Positions 17,448 through 27,718 of a stretch of DNA of 64,000 nt are shown here, in pieces. The notes beneath the pieces were generated by a model that saw only the letters and a program-made list of their open reading frames with translations, was not told where the DNA came from and ran no database searches. How positions within the stretch are numbered: the stretch's first letter is position 1; every line of letters starts with the position of its first letter. Position numbers and translations under genes: made by a program. Origin of the DNA: Pseudonocardia autotrophica (GTDB lineage Bacteria > Actinomycetota > Actinomycetes > Mycobacteriales > Pseudonocardiaceae); the NCBI RefSeq assembly GCF_000717175.1, contig NZ_JNYD01000028.1, positions 9,388 to 73,387 of the forward strand, written 5' to 3'.

Positions 17448-19363
17448 CCGCCCTTCGCGACCTGCCCGCCGGCGAGTTCGAGGCCCGCTACGGCGGAGAC
17501 CGGTTCACTGCTGGCGTCCTCGGCAACCGGATGCGCTACATTGTCGACCACATGTGCGCCGGCCTGCTGAATACGGCGTTCTCCCCAATCCTGCGGGACT
17601 GGTACGACTTCGGCGCCACCATCTCCGGCCCGCCCGAGCAGGGCTACCCGGTGAGCGCGGTGAGCAATTCCCTCGCTGTTTTCCTGGGTACTATGGGCGA
17701 CGCCGTGCGGACCACAATCGTTGAGTACGGGCCGGACGAGGTGGCCGAGGGCGACGTGATCATCGCCAACGACCCCTACCGGATTGGCAACCACGTCAAC
17801 GACCTGTGCTTCATCCGCCCCGTCTTCCACCAGGGCAGGCTGGTCTCCTTCGTGACAATCCGCGCACACCAGCTCGACATGGGCGGTGTCGTCCCCGCAG
17901 GTTTCAGCGCGACGAAGCGGAACTCATACGAGAACGGGCTGGTCATCAGCCCGATGCGGCTCTACGCGCAGGACAAGCCGGTCCGCTCGACCTTCCACCT
18001 GATCTTCGACAACGCCCGCATGGCGGCCCTGCTGCATCCGGACATGAAGAGCATCTACCAGGCCCTCCTCCTCGCGGAGCGGCTGATCCTGGAGAGCGTT
18101 GAGCGCTACGGCGTGGACGCCTACCTCGGGGCGATCTCTTACACCTGCGACGCCTCCGCCGAGGCAATGAGCACTGCGTTGCGCGAGTCGCTGCCGGACG
18201 GGATCTACGAGGCCGAGGAGGGCATGGACGCGGACGGTGTCGACGACACCCTCACCTACAGGCTTCGCATGCGGATCGCGAAGCACGCCGACCGTGTCGA
18301 GGTCGACCTGTCTGGAACCTCCGAGCAGGCCCGAACGTCCATCAACGCGTCCGCGCTCGACGCCAAGACTGCGGTCGTTGTCGGGCTGAAGATGCTGCTC
18401 GACCAAGCCTCGCCCTTCAACTCAGGATCGTTCCGCGCGGTCGACCTGGTGGTACCGCCCGGCACGTTCTGCAGCGCCACTCCGCCGGATGGCTGCGTGT
18501 TCATGTACGGCGAGGTCTCGATGCTCGTCCTCAATGCCGTCTACCGGGCGCTGTCCCAGGTACTGGGGGAGAACGCCGTCGGCGGGGACTTCGGATCAAT
18601 GATGATGCACAACGCGAGTGGGGTCCGTGACGACGGCACGCCCTGGGCCGCGGTCGGGGACTGCGGCGGCGAGCACGGCCCGTGGGGCGCGAGCCGCGCG
18701 GGCGACGGGGACAGCTACTCGGTCAGCCAGCTCGTCAACTGCATCGACCCGGCCACCGAGGCGACCGAGGCGTCCGCGCCGGTGGTGCTGCTGCGCAAGG
18801 AGTACGCAGTGGACACCGCGGGCGCAGGAGCGCACCGCGGGGGCGCGGCCGTCCGGCGGGACACCCTGTTCCTGCTCGCAGGTGAGCACTGGTCCAGCCC
18901 CCTTCACACCCGCTCACCCAGCGGGACCGGGGTGCACGGCGGCGCCGACGGCGTCGCACAGGCCTGCTGGATGTTCCCTCCGGAGTCCTTCGACGTCGCC
19001 GCAGCGCAGGACCTACTGGGTACCGGGCCGGAGGTCTACGCAGGCTCCCAGCCGATCGGCGGCGTGCTGCACCCGGACACGAAGTGCCTGGACCCCGAGG
19101 GCGAGTACCACTACTTCGCCTCGAGCCCGCTCTGGCGGACCACACCACGCACCATCTTTCGCTATCAGACGGCGGGTGGCGGAGGCTGGGGAGATCCATG
19201 GAGCCGCGATCCCGAGCGCGTGCTGCGCGACGTTCGGGACGAGTACGTGTCGATCGAGGGTGCGCGGCGGGACTACGGCGTCGTCGTCGAGGGCGACCCG
19301 GCGCGGTACCCCGAACAGCTGCGGATCGACCACAAGGCCACCGTTCTCCTGCGGGCCCGCTGA
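17444..19363 (+). CDS. hyuB: Hydantoinase B/oxoprolinase family protein, HyuB-like subunit
   Basis: A 639-residue protein matching the hydantoinase B/acetone carboxylase alpha-type family, starting at GTG 17444 with GAGGAGG upstream. It has the N-terminal VDHMCAGLLNTAFSPILRD region, DVIIANDPYRIGNHVNDL (conserved in family active sites), a YENGLVISPMRL loop and a glycine-rich C-terminus AGGGGWGDPW. HyuB subunits carry the hydrolytic or carboxylating half-reaction with the HyuA ATPase. Overlaps on both sides (4 bp and 1 bp) place it in one operon with hyuA and the following luciferase-like gene. Confidence 0.88.
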   Translation: MTALRDLPAGEFEARYGGDRFTAGVLGNRMRYIVDHMCAGLLNTAFSPILRDWYDFGATISGPPEQGYPVSAVSNSLAVFLGTMGDAVRTTIVEYGPDEVAEGDVIIANDPYRIGNHVNDLCFIRPVFHQGRLVSFVTIRAHQLDMGGVVPAGFSATKRNSYENGLVISPMRLYAQDKPVRSTFHLIFDNARMAALLHPDMKSIYQALLLAERLILESVERYGVDAYLGAISYTCDASAEAMSTALRESLPDGIYEAEEGMDADGVDDTLTYRLRMRIAKHADRVEVDLSGTSEQARTSINASALDAKTAVVVGLKMLLDQASPFNSGSFRAVDLVVPPGTFCSATPPDGCVFMYGEVSMLVLNAVYRALSQVLGENAVGGDFGSMMMHNASGVRDDGTPWAAVGDCGGEHGPWGASRAGDGDSYSVSQLVNCIDPATEATEASAPVVLLRKEYAVDTAGAGAHRGGAAVRRDTLFLLAGEHWSSPLHTRSPSGTGVHGGADGVAQACWMFPPESFDVAAAQDLLGTGPEVYAGSQPIGGVLHPDTKCLDPEGEYHYFASSPLWRTTPRTIFRYQTAGGGGWGDPWSRDPERVLRDVRDEYVSIEGARRDYGVVVEGDPARYPEQLRIDHKATVLLRAR

Positions 19364-20301
19364 TGCAGCCCTACGCGGCAGGGAGCGTCGCCCTGGGACT
19401 GCACCCTCCAAACGCGGGCGCGCACGACCAGGTCGAGGCCGTGCTTCGACAAGCGGTGGCCGCGGAGTCGGCTGGCTTCGCCGGCGCCACGCTCAGCGAG
19501 CACCACGCGGGCTTCCCCGGCTACCTTCCTGCCCCGCTACTGGTCAGCAGCTGGATTCTCGCCGAAACCACCCGTCTGTGGTCCGGCCCGACCCCGACGT
19601 TGATCACGGTGCGCAACCCCGCGCTGCTCGCAGAGGAGATCGCCTGGACCGCGGCCCGCTATCCAGGCAGGCTCGGTGTGGCCGTTGCGGCGGGCTACAC
19701 GCCGGCCGACTTCACCACGCTCGGGCTGAGCCAGGAGGGCCTTGCGCAGCGTTTCGCGGACGGAGTCGCCACACTGCGGCGGACGCTCGCGGGCGAGGGT
19801 CCGCTCGCCGCCGATCCCGCGATCGCCGCGCTCGCCACCGGCTCCATACCGCTGCTGCACGCCGCCCACAGCGCCTCCGCCGCAGCGAAGGCGGCGGAGC
19901 ACGGCACCGGCATCCTGCTCATCGGCTCGGACGACGCCAGCCGTGCCGGACGCCTCACCGCGGCCTACGCCGCGGCGGGCGGGTTCGGCCCACGGGTCTG
20001 GATCCGGCGGGTCCACCTCGGAGACGTCCCGCAACGCGTGCTCGACGAGCTGGAGCGGGCATTCGTCGGCCACGATCGGTCCCGAGGCGGTGCGCTGAAC
20101 GACGTGATTACCGGCGGGCCCGCGGAGATCGTCGATCGGCTGCTCGCCGAGACCCGGGCCCTGGGCCCCAACACGGCCCTCAACCTGAGAGTGCAGCTCC
20201 CAGGCCTTGGCCAGGGCGCCGTACTCGAGCAGATCGCCGCGCTCGGCGCAGACGTGCTTCCTGCGCTCGCTCACGAATGGAGTTCCCGTGCCGCACTCTG
20301 A
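19363..20301 (+). CDS. Luciferase-like (LLM) flavin-dependent oxidoreductase, short form
   Basis: A 312-residue luciferase-like protein beginning at ATG 19363 within the TGATG overlap. Family features are the early GLHPPN strand, a LSEHHAGFPGYL segment equivalent to the conserved Glu-His-His of LLM enzymes, LLAEEIAWTAARYPGRLGV and a C-terminal GGPAEIVDRLL stretch. It is shorter than the LLM at 8244 and clearly different from it. It would oxygenate a substrate with reduced flavin and O2. Its 3' end overlaps the following SDR by 14 bp. Confidence 0.78.
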   Translation: MQPYAAGSVALGLHPPNAGAHDQVEAVLRQAVAAESAGFAGATLSEHHAGFPGYLPAPLLVSSWILAETTRLWSGPTPTLITVRNPALLAEEIAWTAARYPGRLGVAVAAGYTPADFTTLGLSQEGLAQRFADGVATLRRTLAGEGPLAADPAIAALATGSIPLLHAAHSASAAAKAAEHGTGILLIGSDDASRAGRLTAAYAAAGGFGPRVWIRRVHLGDVPQRVLDELERAFVGHDRSRGGALNDVITGGPAEIVDRLLAETRALGPNTALNLRVQLPGLGQGAVLEQIAALGADVLPALAHEWSSRAAL

Positions 20302-21064
20302 CCGACCGGTTGCCCTGGTCACCGGTGGTTCCTCCGGGATCGGAGAGGCCACCTGCCGACTGCTCGCCGCCCAAGGCCACCGCGTGGTCGTCGGGGGGAC
20401 GGACCCGCACCGGACCAAGACCGTCGCCGACTCGGTCGACGGCGTCGCCCACACCGCTGACGTGAGCGACTCCGGCCAGGTCAACGCCATGGTGGAGGCC
20501 GTGCTGCGCGATTTCGGCCGCCTCGACGTCGTCGTCACCGCTGCCGGGACCGACGACCCCGAGACGAAGGCCGTCCTCGCCGAGCAAATGCGCGCCGGGG
20601 GCCCGATCCTACGCACCCCCGACCTCACCGACACGGCCTGGCGCCGGCTCATGGCGGTCAACCTCGACGGCACGTTCTTCGTCGTCCGGGCCGCGGTGCG
20701 AGCGATGCTGCCCGCGGGCCGGGGGGCAATTGTCACGGTCGCCTCCGGGGCGGCATACGAGACAATTCCCGGCTACCCGAACTATGCCGTGTCCAAAGCC
20801 GGCGTCGTCGCGCTGACCCACAGCGTAGGCAAGGAGATGATCGGGCACGGCATCCGCGTCAACGGCGTGGCCCCGGGCCTGGTCAAGACGCCGATGCTTA
20901 CTCGGTCGCCGTCCGGGCTCAAGGGGCGGCCCGGCGGACACCCGCACCGCACCCACGCCGAGCCGGAGGACATCGCCGCTGTGATCGGGTTCCTCACGTC
21001 CGACGCCGCTGTAAACATCGCGGGCGAGATCATCATCGCAAACGGTGGGCGGGCGACGGCTTGA
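20288..21064 (+). CDS. SDR family oxidoreductase (paralogue of the 2459 gene)
   Basis: A 258-residue SDR, start GTG 20288. It shows TGGSSGIG, SGAAYE (Ser), YAVSKAG (Tyr/Lys) and the C-terminal IANGG, with the unusual TAAG in place of NNAG and the DDPETK/ILRTPD insertion also found at 2459. The Rossmann beta2 end reads VVGGTD rather than VADLD, so cofactor preference may differ between the two. The C-terminal KGRPGGHPHR stretch is slightly extended. It overlaps both neighbours, and TTG 21061 of the next gene lies in its stop. Confidence 0.86.
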   Translation: MPHSDRPVALVTGGSSGIGEATCRLLAAQGHRVVVGGTDPHRTKTVADSVDGVAHTADVSDSGQVNAMVEAVLRDFGRLDVVVTAAGTDDPETKAVLAEQMRAGGPILRTPDLTDTAWRRLMAVNLDGTFFVVRAAVRAMLPAGRGAIVTVASGAAYETIPGYPNYAVSKAGVVALTHSVGKEMIGHGIRVNGVAPGLVKTPMLTRSPSGLKGRPGGHPHRTHAEPEDIAAVIGFLTSDAAVNIAGEIIIANGGRATA

Positions 21065-21797
21065 GCACCCTGACCTTTGATTTCACCGGCCGCACGGTCG
21101 TCGTCACGGGAGCAGCCCGCGGCGTCGGAAGGGCGATCGCCGACCTGTTCCACACCTCGGGTGCGACGGTTGTCTGTGTGGACGCCGACGCCGCCGCCCT
21201 CGCCGCCACCGCAGAGGAGATCGGCGCCGTCGCCGTCGCAGCGGACGTCTCGGACACCGCGGCGATTGAGGCGCTGTTCGAGCAGGTCGTCGCCGACACC
21301 GGCCGGGTCGACGTCGTCGTAAACAACGCCGGGATACTGCGCGACGGGATGCTCTGGAAACTCAGCGACGCCGAATGGGACGCCGTCCTGGCGGTCCACG
21401 CGGCGGAACCTTCCGGACGACCCGAGCCGCCGTGCCGCACCTGCGCCGCCAGGGCGGCGGCCGGATCGTCAACGTCACCTCCTACAGCGGGCTGCACGGC
21501 AACGTCGGCCAGGCCAATTACGCCACCGCCAAGGCCGGAATCATCGGGTTCACCCGGACCGCGGCCAAGGAGCTCGGCCGCTTCGGTATCACCGTCAACG
21601 CCATCTCACCCAACGCGGACACCCGCATGATCGCATCGATTTCCCCGGAGCGGCGCCGCGAAATCGAGGCGACCATTCCGCTCGGCCGCTTCGGCGACCC
21701 CGCCGAGATGGCTGCTGCGGTTGCCTTCCTGGCTTCTGATGGCGGCGCCTACATTACTGGTGCTGTGCTGCCCATCGACGGCGGCCTCTCCATCTGA
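21061..21797 (+). pseudogene. SDR family oxidoreductase with one frameshift
   Basis: From TTG 21061 (overlapping the previous TGA) the frame encodes a good SDR N-terminus with TGAARGVG and NNAGILRDG. Near 21402 the homology leaves this frame, in which reading would end at 21630. It continues in another from about GTFRTTRAAVPHL through NVTSYSG, YATAKAG, NAISP and VLPIDGG to TGA at 21797. Restoring one missing base in the VHLGG-type region at about 21400 would give a normal ~245-residue enzyme. Either a recent inactivating deletion or a sequencing error. No slippery sequence was noticed. Confidence 0.78.
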
Positions 21798-21813
21798 TCC
21801 CTTAAGGAGGACA

Positions 21814-22938
<1,125 letters not shown>

Positions 22939-24029
22939 GGGGCAGTGGTGGCTCAGTTGGCAGCGACCCAACGGTCCGATGTAATCGGCGAGATGGGGTT
23001 CGCAGGGGCATCACCGGATTGAGCAGCCGCGACATGAAACGTCGCCGTGGGCGGCGAAGCGGGCGAGGCCTTCTGCTCGCAAAGTCAGTGAGCTTTGTGA
23101 CGGTCTCGCCATAAGCAGAGGGCCGAACCCGAGCTCACAAAACAATGTCGAGCTCCAAGGTTCCGCCGCCCAAGCCCGGGAGGCGGAGCTACGTGCTTGC
23201 TTAGACGGTGCTTTCCGGCGATGCGTGCATGATCTGTTCTTGCGTGAGGACTTCTAAGGTCGTAATAGCTGCACGGGGTCGGGCACACGGGCGACCCTAG
23301 CGGGTATTACCCGGGATTCCGTTTGTTATGCCAGGTAATGACTGACGCTTGCGAATGGTGAATAGCGAGGTTGAGTTACTGCCGCGCAATGGCAGAAGAG
23401 CGATATAGATGAACTCGGCATTCCCTTGCGGATGGCGTAGACTCATTCGGTTGCCGTCCGGCTGGCTCGCGGTACGGCGGCAGGATCAGTGCTTCGTTCG
23501 CAAGCGCCGGTACGGTCCACGCATCAGGGGCGGACCACCTGCGCCCGCCTTACCACGGCAACAAGCCGATAATCCAGATTAGGACAATCCGGCAGCTAGG
23601 CGGCCGGATCCTGGCGCCCTGGCGCATGGACCGGTACCGGTGCTTGCGGACGAAGCCCTGATCCCGCCACCGCACCGCGAGCCAGAATCGCAGAGCAGGC
23701 ACGGGAAGTCGCCCACGTACTGAGCCAGCGAAGTAGAAGCCGGGTTCTTGCGCGCCCAGCCTCGTCAAACTCATAACGCGTCCGCGGCCGGTACCCCACG
23801 AACTTTTCGCAAGGCCATGACCTGCGGCTTCTCGGCAGGATCAATGCGCGCTGCAGGGGCCGAGCAGGCCTCGGTACCCAGATCGGACGCCTCCAGGGAG
23901 CTCGGGCCGGGCCCTGCGGGTTCGTCGGCTCCTGCAAGCCCAGCTGACGAATTCTGCGGTTTCTGCGGTTTCCGCGGCGGGAAGACACGTGCTCGGGCTG
24001 GCGACGACCGACTTGGTGGCTTGCCCAGA
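22939..24029. other. Gene-poor, lower-GC intergenic stretch
   Basis: About 1.1 kb between the thiolase and the IS256-type element with no gene I can support. Base composition is visibly less GC-rich around 23100-23450 than in the flanking genes. It contains a perfect palindrome CGGGTATTACCCG at 23301-23313 and the inverted repeat listed separately. Open frames such as the minus-strand 23596-24096 frame have no recognisable motif or plausible start site. It is probably leftover from past insertions. Confidence 0.6.
23461..23685. repeat. Imperfect inverted repeat, arms of about 70 bp
   Basis: The left arm (23461-23530) and the reverse complement of the right arm (23617-23685) match at roughly 80%, with a spacer of about 85 bp. 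Both arms, read outward-in, would encode a similar WLAVRxxDQxFVRKxRY peptide. Differences occur at all codon positions, so there is no clear sign of coding constraint. It may be two remnants of one element in opposite orientation. Confidence 0.6.
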
Positions 24030-25437
24030 GTTGCGTCCCGTGGCGTGGTGTAGGTCCAGGCCCTGACGGCGTGGGTGAGCGCGTGTAGGGGGCCATCGTG
24101 CGACGGTCAGCGAGACCGGCTCAAAGGTGCTCGCGAAAGGACACGACGCACGATGACCCTGGACCAGTCTGCCCTGCTCGAGGTGCTGGAGACACTCAAG
24201 GCTGCACATGTCGAAGACCGAGTGCGCTCCGCAGCGGAGACGATCTATCAGGCGCTGATCGAGGCCGAGCTCAGCTCGGTGATCGGTGCTGGCCCGCATG
24301 AGCGCACTGAGTCCCGCACTGCGCAGCGCAAACGGCCACCGCCCGCGCACCCTGACCACAACGGTCGGGGACCTGGAGCTGCGCATCCCAAAGCTGCGCA
24401 CCGGCTCGTTCTTCCCGTCGCTGCTCGAGCGGCGCCGCCGCATCGACCAAGCCCTGTTCGCGGTGGTCATGGAGGCCTACCTGCACGGGGTCTCCACCCG
24501 CAAGGTCGACGACCTGGTCCGCGCCCTCGGCGCGGACACCGGGATCTCCAAATCCGAGGTGTCGCGGATCTGCGCCGACCTCGACGACGAAGTCGACGCG
24601 TTCCGCGACCGGCCGTTGGCCGACCAGGCGTTCCCGTATGTGTTCCTGGACGCGACCTACTGCAAGGCCCGGGTCAACCGCTGGGTGGTCTCCCAGGCGG
24701 TGGTGGTCGGCACCGGGGTGGCCGCCGACGGGCGCCGCGAGGTGCTCGGGTTCGCCGTGGGCGACTCCGAGGACGGGGCGTTCTGGACGCAGTTCCTGCG
24801 CTCGCTCAAGGCCCGTGGGCTCGGTGGGGTGCAGCTGGTCATCGCCGATGCCCACCTCGGGCTGCGCCACGCCGTGCAGGCGGTGTTCGCTGGGGCCTCG
24901 GTGCAGCGGTGTCGGGTGCATTTCCTGCGCAACGTGCTGGCCCGGGTGCCGAAAGGGTCGGCGGAGATGGTCGCCGCGGCGGTGCGCACGATCTTCGCCC
25001 AGCCCGACGCCGAGCACGTCCACGAGCACTTCGAGGTCGTGGCCACCATGCTCGGCGCTCAGTTCCCGGTCGTGGAGGCGATGCTGCGCGAGGCCGAGCC
25101 GGAGCTGCTGGCCTTCGCCGCGTTCCCGGTCAGCCATTGGAAAAAGATCTGGTCCACGAATCCGCTGGAACGGCTGAACAAGGAGATCAAACGCCGCACC
25201 GACGTGGTCGGGGTGTTCCCCAACCCGGCGGCGCTGCTGCGCCTGGCCGGCGCGGTGCTCGTCGAGGCGCACGACGAGTGGCAGGTCGCGGATCGCCGCT
25301 ACCTCTCCGAAGGCTCCATGGCCGCTCTCCGCGCCAAGGCTGAAGACGAACCAGTAGCGCCCGGCGAGCTCGTCGCGGCATCATCAGCGACAAGCTGACC
25401 GCCGCGCACGATCTACACCACCCCATGGGGCGTCATC
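24030..25437 (+). mobile_element. IS256-family insertion sequence with direct repeats
   Basis: A 1.4-kb element with one transposase region. Imperfect terminal inverted repeats are seen at 24030-24056 and 25410-25437; the inner 24 bases match at 19 positions, sharing GTGGTGTAG. A 10-bp direct repeat CTTGCCCAGA lies immediately outside both ends (24020-24029 and 25438-25447). This is close to the 8-9 bp target duplication usual for IS256 elements, so the boundaries are well supported. A clean duplication suggests a fairly recent insertion, although the transposase frame is broken. Confidence 0.82.
24153..25398 (+). pseudogene. IS256-family (Mutator-type) transposase, one frameshift
   Basis: ATG 24153 (GAAAGGA upstream) opens a frame encoding the typical N-terminus with IYQALIEAELSSVIGAGPHERT. 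At the AAA of 24330-24332 the homology moves to the frame that runs to TGA 25398. The joined product has NGHRPRTLTTTVGDLEL, FLDATYCKARV (first catalytic Asp), VIADAHLGLRHAV (second Asp) and a C-terminal NPLERLNKEIKRR (the Glu region), so it carries a DDE catalytic core of about 410 residues. One extra A explains the shift. Ribosomal frameshifting is possible but not usual for this family. Confidence 0.8.
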
Positions 25438-25439
25438 CT

Positions 25440-25563
25440 TGCCCAGACCGGCAAGCAGCCCCCCGGCATACTCGCCGGCCCGCCGCCGCGGCTCTGACCT
25501 GGCTGGCTGGCTCGACATGAGCCCTACCAGCGCGTCCAACTCTACGACCCACTCGTCGACTGA
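25440..25563 (-). pseudogene. IS701-like transposase N-terminal stub
   Basis: The minus strand encodes a segment with DEWVVELDALVG, RSEPRRRAGEYAGGLLAGLG, resembling the N-terminus of IS701-family transposases (a W..L..L, EPRRRA..Y..GLLA pattern). The stub stops at the IS256-type element's right end and no continuation was found on the other side of that element. It is a relic with no likely function. Confidence 0.5.
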
Positions 25564-25612
25564 ACCGCGCCGGCGTGTCCGGAATGTCGGGGAGGCCGAA
25601 GGATTCCTGTGG

Positions 25613-25792
25613 CTAGGCAGAAGTCGGCCAGCAGGCCGGGGACCGGTCGGCCGAGCAAGGTGACCTTGGTGCCGGGTGCGTCCGGCGACCGACGAGCGCG
25701 ACCCCGTCGGCCGTCGCGGCCTCCACCAGCTGTTGAGCGAACTGCTGGTGATCAATCCGAGCCCACAGCCTGGGCTCGATCGTGTCGGTCAT
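25613..25792 (-). pseudogene. Possible transposase N-terminal relic
   Basis: Read on the minus strand from ATG 25792, FAQQLVEAATADGVALVG resembles the first residues of some actinobacterial IS256-type transposases (a QLVxxAxxxGVxLVGPGGLL pattern). The similarity ends abruptly after LVG and the frame then runs to a stop at 25613. The match is short, so the assignment is weak. The rest of 25438-26222 shows no gene. Confidence 0.3.
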
Positions 25793-26222
25793 CGCTGGTC
25801 CTTCCCAGCGGCCACGCCCGGAGCTCGAGACCACTGACGCCGGACTCGAAGGCCCGACCCTGTGAGCAGCACGCCGGGCGGCCCACGCCCCTCGTCGCCG
25901 CGCCACGGTTCACCGTCGCCGACACTTGGTTGCTCACCATGCTGCTCATCGCCTCGCGGTGCTCAGCCTCGTCCCGAGCCTCACGCTGCCCGGAGAGCGG
26001 GCCGGACCTGGACCTCAGCTGGCGATCATGGGCGGCCGAGCGGAACGCCGCTGTTACCTGGGCGGCCGTCTGCGATACTCGGCAGCAACCTCTCGCAACG
26101 TCATCCTCATCTCTGTGCACCGTGCACAGCGTCTGCCCGGCAAGTATCGCTCTCAGGGCCAGTGACCCGGCCGTTCGCCGCTGCTTCACTGACTCAACCC
26201 CCACATGAGAGACGGTGATCAC

Positions 26223-27701
26223 ATGACGGCGACGCCAGTCGTGCCCTCGGCGGACCCCGCGCGGTCCGCCGCCCCGGACGGTCTGAGCCGCGACAGCATC
26301 GGGGTCGCGGGAATCGTCTTCTTCATCATCGCGGCGGCCGCCCCGCTCACCGTGGTCATCGCGCTGTTCCCGGTGATCATGGGTTCCGGCAACGGGGTCG
26401 GGACGGCCGGAGCGTTCCTCCTGGTCGCCGCGGTGCTGCTGGTCTTCGCGGTCGGCTACGTCGCGATGAGCAGGCACGTGCGCAACGCCGGAGCGTTCTA
26501 CTCCTACGTCAGCCTCGGTCTCGGCCGTCCCCTCGGTCTCGGCGCGGCCGGGCTGGCGATCTTCGGCTACAACGCGATCCAGCTGGGGCTCTACGGCGGC
26601 ATCGGCTACTACGCTCACGAGCTCGTCACCGGCTGGATCGGAGTGGACCTGCCGTGGTGGCTCTACTCGCTGGTCGCCCTCGCGGCCTGCCTCGCGCTGG
26701 GCGCCAATCACATCCACTCGGGCGCTCGGGTGTTGGGCGTCCTGCTGTTCCTGGAGACGGTCGTGATCGTCGTGCTGGACGTGGCAATCCTGGTGAACTC
26801 GCCGACGCCGGCGTCCCAGTGGTCGTTCGACCCGATCTCGCCGACCACGGTGTTCGCCGGGGCGATCGGGGTGGCCCTGATGTTCGCGCACGCGTCGTTC
26901 ATCGGCTTCGAGGGCAGCGCGATCTACAGCGAGGAGGCCCGCGACCCGCGCCGTACGGTGCCCCGCGCCACATACATCGCCGTGGTGTTCATGGGCGTGT
27001 TCTACGCGATCACTGCCTTCCTGATCGTGAACTCGTTGGGTGTGGGCAACGCGGTGGGAGTGGCTCAGGACTCCGGCGGTGACCTCGTGTTCGTGGTCAG
27101 CGACTCGGTGCTGGGCGGCTGGATGACCGGCGCTTTCCGCGTCCTGATCATCACGAGCATGTTCGCCGCGATCGTTACCTTCCACAACAACGTAGCGCGG
27201 TACCTGTTCTCGCTGGGCCGGCAGGGTGCGCTGCCCGCGGCGCTCGGCCGAACGCACGCTCGCAAGCAGTCCCCGGTCACGGCCTGCGTGGTGCAGACGG
27301 TCATGGTCGGGCTGGTCATCGTGGTCTTCGCGATCGCCGGGCTCGACCCCTACGCTGCCCTGTTCACCTGGATGACCGGTATCGGCGCCGTCGGGATCAT
27401 CCTGCTGCAGTTCGTGGCGAGCATCGCGGTCTTCGTGTGGTTCCGCCGCACGAACCACGACAAGCGGGTGTGGAACACCGTGATCGCCCCGCTGCTTGGC
27501 ATCGCGGGCCTCGCTCCGTTTCTGTGGTTCGCCCTCACCGAAATTGATGTCCTGCTGGGCACCGGCGGCTGGCTGGCCGCCCTGCTCGTTGGGCTCGTCT
27601 TCCTCTCCCTGTTGGGCGCGACGGTGTGGGGGCTGTGGCTCAAGCGGGCCCGGCCCGCCGTCTACGACGGGCTGCTCACCGGGGTGGGCGACCGGGCGTG
27701 A
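26223..27701 (+). CDS. APC family permease
   Basis: A 492-residue amino acid/polyamine/organocation transporter starting at ATG 26223 (in-frame ATG 26205 is an alternative). Multiple hydrophobic helices are evident: the first after GLSRDSIGVAG, followed by AAAAPLTVVIALFP and GSGNGVGTAGAF, consistent with the broken TM1 of LeuT-fold carriers. FIGFEGSAIYSEEARDP is the typical TM6/loop motif of the family. It probably imports an amino acid or amine used by the pathway at 29175-39971. It ends 17 bp from the convergent PucR-type regulator. Confidence 0.88.
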   Translation: MTATPVVPSADPARSAAPDGLSRDSIGVAGIVFFIIAAAAPLTVVIALFPVIMGSGNGVGTAGAFLLVAAVLLVFAVGYVAMSRHVRNAGAFYSYVSLGLGRPLGLGAAGLAIFGYNAIQLGLYGGIGYYAHELVTGWIGVDLPWWLYSLVALAACLALGANHIHSGARVLGVLLFLETVVIVVLDVAILVNSPTPASQWSFDPISPTTVFAGAIGVALMFAHASFIGFEGSAIYSEEARDPRRTVPRATYIAVVFMGVFYAITAFLIVNSLGVGNAVGVAQDSGGDLVFVVSDSVLGGWMTGAFRVLIITSMFAAIVTFHNNVARYLFSLGRQGALPAALGRTHARKQSPVTACVVQTVMVGLVIVVFAIAGLDPYAALFTWMTGIGAVGIILLQFVASIAVFVWFRRTNHDKRVWNTVIAPLLGIAGLAPFLWFALTEIDVLLGTGGWLAALLVGLVFLSLLGATVWGLWLKRARPAVYDGLLTGVGDRA

Positions 27702-27718
27702 GGCGGCCGGGCGGACGG

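Noticed and set aside
22940..23020. tRNA-like stretch with GGCTCAGTTGG and GGTTCGCA segments
   Set aside because: D-loop- and T-loop-like words are present, but no anticodon stem and no matching acceptor stem could be formed.
23596..24096. Minus-strand 166-codon frame next to the IS256-type element
   Set aside because: Arg/Pro-rich, no recognisable motif, crosses the IS end, so it cannot be an old continuous gene.
24271..25272. Minus-strand open frame inside the IS256-type element
   Set aside because: Shadow of the transposase; no independent motif or start site.
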